Source: Aspidapion aeneum (lineage: Eukaryota > Arthropoda > Insecta > Coleoptera > Brentidae). From it: DNA of 64,000 nt. Shown one piece after another: positions 58,714 through 64,000 of the stretch; the stretch's first letter is position 1; each line of letters begins with the position of its first letter. A program made the position numbers and the translations under genes. The notes below the pieces were generated by a model. It had not been told where the DNA came from, did no database searches, and worked only from the letters and a program-made list of their open reading frames with translations. The stretch is from contig OY755046.1 in NCBI GenBank assembly GCA_963576565.1, forward strand, positions 58,755,471 through 58,819,470. The letters are read 5' to 3'.

Positions 58714-59402
58714 ATCTGTTAGCTTTACATGTAACATTGGTGATATATTTATGTTGTTTAAGCCGCGTAATTATTTATGATTGCGCAAATATTTATGGAA
58801 GAAAACAGACTTACGATAAAATACGTGTAGACCTGAAAATGGTTCCGCAACGAGAGGGCGTCCCATGTGACGTCACTCCAATGCTGCTTTCTCATAGGTC
58901 AGCCGCGCGGCCATATTGCCTACGTCACTTTGTCACGGCGCAGGAAATTTAAAATTGTGTGTTTGTCGTTTCACTAATATGCAAACACTACAATTCGTTT
59001 TTCCATTGATCTTTGGGCTATATTATATATTCTTCTACTTCTTCTTCTGATCATGATAGCTTCATCTGTGTTTGGTATGATTTTAGTTTTAGTGTAGTTC
59101 ATAGTCAAGCCTATATTTTTAGCTGCTGTATCCAGTTCCATCATTTTTATCAGTTCTTCTTTCTTATCTGTTATTAAGGCTATATCGTCAGCATATCATA
59201 AATGGTTCAAGTATTGTCCGCTTATTTTGATGCCTATTTCTTCCTGACACCTCTTATGCGAATTGGCCTGGTTTCTTCATGAATTTTAATTGATGTTGTT
59301 GCTTCGCTATATATATTGGCTGTTAAGTCTGGATATCTGATCTATTCGGCTATTACTTAAAGATGCTTTTACTGCCCAGTGGTCAATGCTATCGAAACCT
59401 TT

Positions 59403-59405
<3 letters not shown>
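58714..59405 (-). mobile_element. LINE-2a fragments (minus) with a 260-bp insertion
   Basis: Minus strand 59400-58998: KGFDSIDHWAVKASLSNSRI, EEIGIKISGQYLNHL, YADDIALITDKKEELIKMME, with stops; then a further short piece at 58736-58714. Between these pieces (58737-58997) is unrelated, less AT-rich DNA with GACGTCACTCC and CGCGCGGCC. Confidence 0.75.
58737..58997. mobile_element. Unidentified insertion in LINE-2a
   Basis: 261 bp that interrupts the LINE segment encoding the KANR/QMLHV tail. No clear inverted ends; could be a SINE-like element or filler. It carries TGTGACGTCACTCC and CCGCGCGGCC. Confidence 0.4.

Positions 59406-59476
<71 letters not shown>
59406..59476. repeat. (TA)n microsatellite
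   Basis: About 70 bp of TA repeats, at the edge of the LINE-2a fragment. A second LINE copy (56722) also has TA repeats. Confidence 0.95.
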
Positions 59477-59478
<2 letters not shown>

Positions 59479-60429
59479 TTCTATCATTGTTGCGTCCGTG
59501 TTAACGAAAATCCATATCATTATTGCTTCACCGACATTGTTGCGTCCGAATACCGGACGCAATAGTGCAATCCCATGTTATTTGCGAACAGAGAAGATTT
59601 TTACAATGACAATCAGACAGATTTTTAGATCTTTTAGAGAGCTATAATATGCTATGTCTTATTTTTTTCTACTTAAAAATTTAAAGCAAAAATCTGGTGT
59701 ATATTTTTAGTTTGAGATAATTCCGGTAGAGGCGACACTCCTTTTTGTATACTTTTTTTGGTTTTACTTCTCTATCATTCTTGCTTCCACAGATTTGGCA
59801 ACATTGCGTTTATTATTATTTAATATATTCCTGCATTTTAGGAGTTTGCAATATCTAAATCCCTTGACCAGGATTAAAATTGTTTTCTTATTTTCATTTA
59901 ACGCCAATATACAAAAGATTTATGTTTAATGTTTAAACTTTGAGTTTTCTGTCTATCTATATATTTTCTCGGTATATTTTTGATACCGGATTGGCCAACA
60001 TTATTTTTGCGCTATTTCTTGGATATATACAGTTATTTTGCGCCAAAATAATCAGTCGGATGTGTGAGTTCAAAGTGTCTACATACTGATGGATAGAGAC
60101 GACCCAGTGAAGATGGTAAACTGGTTGATGATTACCTGTCACTTAGCATGAAACTGTCTGTGTCATCGTGTGCTTAGAAAATACATACCTATACATAAAG
60201 ACAATCCTCATCCTGTTTCCGCAATAAACTGTCGCGATCATGGGATTGACAACTTGTGGAATGGAAGGCAAACCAAGCGATTTTTAATAAGTCGTAATGC
60301 TAACTCAAATAAAAAAAATTGCAATGTGGAAACTCTACCTACCTTTCTGAATAAGAAAGAACTAATTTCGCTAAGATGTTAATAATGACGTTTGTCTAAG
60401 TTATTTATCGTAGACCGCCTAGGATTAAT
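59477..60429. other. USP32 intron 6, nothing firm
   Basis: ATTGTTGCGTCCG is repeated at 59485 and 59536, and the second forms a hairpin with CGGACGCAATAGTG. No exon of USP32 or other gene seen. Confidence 0.4.
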
Positions 60430-61200
60430 TAGATAATAAAATAGAACTCAACTTAAGTTGCCATTGGAAACAAAATTAGTAAATAACTCAAAGTATGCTA
60501 TTAAATAAAACAAATAAAACCCCAAACAAAGCCTCGGAGCAATGGTCTGATATTCTCGAAGACAAAAAAGTTAAACCAAAGGACTATAGCTAAATATAGC
60601 TAAATGGAACGTACAGGGTGTCTCGTTATAGTTTTCCCAACCTTTTACACCATTAATAATTGATATAGGAATATAAAAGAAATTGTGTTCGAATTAAACA
60701 CAATTTCTTTTATATTCCTATATCAATTATTAATGGTGTAAAAGGGTGGGAAAAAATATAATGAGACACCCTGTACAGGGAGTGAACCAAAGGTTGGACA
60801 TTATTGCAACCGAAGTGCAGAATAGACAGACATTATGGCACTCACAGAGATAAAAAAGAAAGAAACATGTACAAGTAGTGTCGGTAACTTTGTTCACAAA
60901 ATAAAGGAGAGCAGCCAAAGGGGTATCTTTATTAATCAAGAAAAATCTCAAAAATAAGATTACAGACTACGAGTGCATTAATGCTGAAGATGCTTGGACA
61001 TAATATAAGCATAATAATAGCCTACGCACCATCAGATGACGAAAGATTAGCTACAAAACAAATGTTCTTTGACCAACTTGATGAGACTATCACCAAAATC
61101 GGCAATACCAGGGAAATAATTATAATAATATATTTTATTAGTCAAACTGATAGACAAACCCAATTGTGTGAACCTACAACCTAAAAATAAATAATGGTTT
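60430..61200 (+). mobile_element. LINE-3a endonuclease fragment, copy 1 (interrupted)
   Basis: AAATGGAACGTACAGGG and then, after a 160-bp insertion, GAGTGAACC: together the N-terminal WNVQGVNQ-type endonuclease start. It continues KLDIIATEVQN, IALTEIKKK-like, LGHNISIIIAYAPSDDERLA and KQMFFDQLDETITKIGN. APE-type endonuclease of a LINE, degenerate. Copy 2 at 61745-62640. Confidence 0.78.
60614..60773. mobile_element. 160-bp perfect-palindrome MITE with proven TA duplication
   Basis: CAGGGTGTCTCGTTATAG ... CTATAATGAGACACCCTG (approximate partner), with TA at 60612-60613 and 60774-60775. The centre is a mirror of TAATAATTGATATAGGAATA. The paralogous LINE at about 61974 reads GAACGTACAGGGAGTG, the uninterrupted target. 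Confidence 0.88.
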
Positions 61201-61744
61201 TTTTAAATATATGGATATTCATCTATATACCTGGATTCAGGCATCAACAAATCTAAAATCTAATTATGCTATAGGTGGACAACACTCGGAATGAAAGTGG
61301 TATGATGTGCGGTTACTTCGTGGTGATACCTGTGGATCTGACGACCATTCGGTAAAAGCAAAAATATTATTTCCTTTCAGAAAAAATAGAGGTGAGAGTA
61401 GTAAGAGTAAAGAAAATCAAAAATACAACTTTAGAAGTCTAGAAATCGAACTCGTATGCAAATATTGTATTAGAAGCGATTAGATGAAAAATTAATAACT
61501 ACAGAACACTCATATGAAGAAACATATACAAACATAGTAAAAAGCTTAATAGAAGCAAGCAAAGAAGCTGTTGTGTACATTGAGGGTCTTTCTCTGTTTG
61601 CAGGGTCGTTTTTCCGAGTTTTTCATGAAAATTTGTCAATTTTTGGGTTTTGTTTCTGGACATAAACATAAACATAAACTCCAATTTCCTCCAAAGTCCT
61701 CGAGTGTTGGAAAAATTAGCCTTCATGATGAAGTAATAAAAAAA
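61200..61744 (+). mobile_element. LINE-3a, degraded endonuclease C-terminal part
   Basis: Broken frame with YTWIQASTNLKSNYA, WYDVRLLRGDTCGSDDHSVK; the RGxDCGSDH-type block is the end of the APE endonuclease. The remainder to 61744 is decayed. Confidence 0.6.
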
Positions 61745-62640
61745 TAAAGAAGATAGAACTCAACTTAGTTTTTTCTTTAAAACATATCTAATTACAATGA
61801 ACCTTCTGAAGTTTTTAAATAAAAAGTTGCCATTGGAAACAAAATTAGTAAATAACTCAAAGTTGTTATTAAATAAAATAAATAAAACCCCAAACAAAGC
61901 CTCGGAGCAATGGCCTGAAATTCTCGAAGAGAAAAAAGTAAAACCAAAGGACTCTGAACATAGCTAAATGGAACGTACAGGGAGTGAACCAAAAGTTGGA
62001 CATTATTGCAACCGAAGTGCAGAATAGTAAAATAGACATTATTGCACTCACAGAGACAAAAAAGAAAGGAACATGTACACGTAGTGTCGGTAACTTTGTT
62101 CACATATTTACTGGAGTCCCAAAATAAAGGAGAGCAGCCAAAGGGGTATCTGTATTAATCAAGAAAAACCTCAAAAATAAGATTACAGACTACGAGTGCA
62201 TTGATAAAAACATACCTCGAGTTAACACGAAGATGCTTGGACATAATACAAGCATAATAATAGCCTACACACCATCAGATGACGAAAGTTTAGCTACGAA
62301 ACAAATGTTCTTCGACCAACGTGATGAGACTATCACCAAAATCGGTCGGGAAGAATTCCTGGTAACGAAAGGTTCAAGTAGTAGTAGTAGTAGTAGCTCT
62401 AAAAAACTGGAAACGTAAAGTACACGGTATGGGAATACCACTTAACGACCAATTTACCATATACACACTACAGTTTACTGACGACCAAGTAATTGTGCCT
62501 AATGATAAAGAAGACATGGAGTATATGATGAGAAAGTTAACAGAAAAATAACAAAAGTGTGGGTTAACCGTAAACGTAGACAAGACTCAGTATTTATGTA
62601 TTAGAAACGAATCAAGTGAGTTAAAACCAGACTAGAGCAG
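61745..62640 (+). mobile_element. LINE-3a, copy 2 (endonuclease joined to part of RT)
   Basis: VQGVNQKLDIIATEVQNSKI, DIIALTETKKKGTCTRSVGN and IIAYTPSDDESLATKQMFFD, then (TAG)6 at about 62376, then KRKVHGMGIPLNDQFTIYTL, FTDDQVIVPNDKEDMEYMMR and LTVNVDKTQYLCI. The active-site box is FTDD instead of FADD. The domains between are deleted. Confidence 0.82.
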
Positions 62641-63165
62641 AAAGATAAAAAATATTGTAAAATTTTACATTGATCGAAGGAGGTGGAGAATAGGCGTCGG
62701 ACAACGTAGAAAAACGTTCTAAACCGACATAGTAGTAGTAAAATTTTACATACATGAAACAATGATGAAAAGCATGCTGCTGTATAGAATAGACACTTAA
62801 CTTAGACGCGTAACATAAAAATACAAAACAAAAATGGAAAGTGCCGAAATGGATGCAATAAGAAGATAAATGAAAATATCTAGAACAGATCATATAAGAA
62901 ATGAGACCATAAAAGAATGGGAATCGAGGGAAGATGACATCACTAAAAGACAACTGATATGGTACGGCAATGTACAACGGATGAATGACGAAAGACTACC
63001 AAAGCAGGTTCTAGAATGGCAACCAATAGGGCGCAGAAAAGGAGGGCGTCCTAAACTGGAATGGCAACAGTCAATCCAAAGATCAATGAGTCAAAAGAAC
63101 CTGACATTGTCAGGATCGAAGGAGGTGTAGAATAGGCGTCGGACAACGTAGAAAAACGTTCTAGT
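62641..63165 (+). mobile_element. LINE-3a 3' ends, two in a row
   Basis: GATCGAAGGAGGTGGAGAAT ... CCGACATAGTAGTAG at 62674-62738 is the 3' terminus of one copy. A second C-terminal segment follows: MESAEMDAIRR-like, ISRTDHIRNETIKEW, DDITKRQLIWYGNVQRMNDE and KQVLEWQPIGRRKGGRPKLE, then the same 3' terminus at 63115-63164. It matches 41818-42255 in reverse. Confidence 0.82.
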
Positions 63166-64000
63166 ATGTTATTAAATGTCAGTTTTGGCTAATAGTGTTT
63201 GTCAAGATGTATAAACTTAATATTCGTCAAATTATTTTACAACTTTTATATCAAAATTTTAACAAATTTCATGGAAACCATTTTTCCCATCCATATAAAT
63301 AGTGCCTTTAAGCCAAATTAAAAAAAAAACAAAATAAATTTAATAAATATACACACTGTATATAGGAAACATACACACACGGGACAGTACCTAAATTTGA
63401 AGTCTGACCAGTCTGTTGCTACAAAACAAGGAGTTATAAGTAGTTTGTATTTAAGAGTCGTGATTATTTGTAGTAATAATGAAGAATTAACCACAGAAAT
63501 CTACAACATTTAAAAGGACTTAAAACAGAATGGTTATTCCGAGAAATTAATAAACTCAACGATCTCTAAATTTAAGAACAAACCAAATGTGGGAAATTCT
63601 CAAAATAATAATCCGTTGGGTGTTATTAACATTCCATATTATTATTAGTCCAGTCAACGAATGGGTTGTAGAGTGCATGGAGGCGGGGAGAATTTTTCTC
63701 TCTGGGAATATGTTAAGGGTAGTCAGGACGTTAACATACTAAAATTCCCCACTCCTAGCCCTCCCGCTTCAGTGGCGTAGGGGGGTGAAAAAGTGCAATT
63801 TTTTAGATTTTTGCCTATAACTCAATTACGGTGTGTTGTACAAAAAAAATGTTCTACTAGAAATTAAAGAGGACTAAATTTTCCATAAAACGGTTATGCT
63901 GACCTTACCTTTAGTTATCACAGATTCTGAGACAAAGACGACGAAAATCGGTAAGTTTTGAAAAAACTTTTTGCCCCATCTTTTTTCTCAAATTTGTTAA
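63166..64000. other. Right edge of window, USP32 intron 6
   Basis: No exon seen. 63655-63960 (GTCCAGTCAACGAATGGG, CAGTGGCGTAGGGGGGTG) looks like one end of a further repeat that continues outside, but I cannot name it. Confidence 0.4.

Noticed and set aside
58670..64000. Search for USP32 exon 7 (FCFKxFDxDxDG-type second EF-hand)
   Set aside because: No frame with this motif and a proper acceptor was found; the remaining 5.3 kb are LINE-3a copies, microsatellite and unassigned DNA, so the exon must lie outside the window.

Overview
This is a eukaryotic, AT-rich window, almost certainly from an insect with a large, transposon-rich genome; a leaf-beetle-like (coleopteran) genome is my best guess, but nothing here proves the order. 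The evidence is spliced genes with GT/AG introns, insect-type housekeeping proteins, and dense LINEs, MITEs, hairpin-ended non-autonomous elements and satellites. There is no bacterial or viral gene organisation, no CRISPR array and no operon.

Five host genes can be read. (1) The last five coding exons (593-10336, +) of the shared AP-1/AP-2 beta-adaptin cover the hinge and whole C-terminal ear; the gene begins before the window. (2) UQCR10/ox (14558-12869, -), a 59-residue complex III subunit, has two exons, the second only 39 coding nt. (3) RpS27 (15972-16322, +), 84 residues, has a 77-bp tandem duplication at its start-codon splice junction. (4) mRpL18 (17396-16696, -), 193 residues, three exons. 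(5) The first six coding exons (18127-58666, +) of the deubiquitinase USP32 carry the N-terminal EF-hand region; the first intron is 36.8 kb and the gene runs off the right edge. RpS27 and mRpL18 converge with 373 bp between stop codons. mRpL18 and USP32 diverge with 730 bp between start codons. The genes share no pathway; they are housekeeping genes of vesicle coating, respiration, translation and ubiquitin removal.

Nearly everything else is mobile or repeated DNA. There are three related families of APE-type non-LTR retrotransposons (called LINE-1a, LINE-2a and LINE-3a here) and one RNase-H-bearing LINE. There is a hairpin-ended element family with a CTGT microsatellite and ~113-bp subrepeats (DINE/mini-me/HINE-like). 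Several palindromic MITE families have TA duplications. A hAT-type MITE family with 8-bp duplications has an interior built of ~10-bp repeats. A pogo-like relic, a TTF-zinc-finger transposase 5' fragment and a tRNA-headed SINE are also present.

Two satellites stand out: a 169-bp array starting inside a hairpin element (22713-23955) and a 168-bp array made from the interior of LINE-2a (29483-31440). Several insertions are nested and dated by target-site duplications or by an empty-site copy elsewhere in the window. The most interesting items are the hAT-like MITEs with interchangeable decamer arrays, the LINE-born satellite, and the RpS27 duplication that may create an in-frame 18-nt microexon. 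All calls come from reading the sequence; no database search was run.
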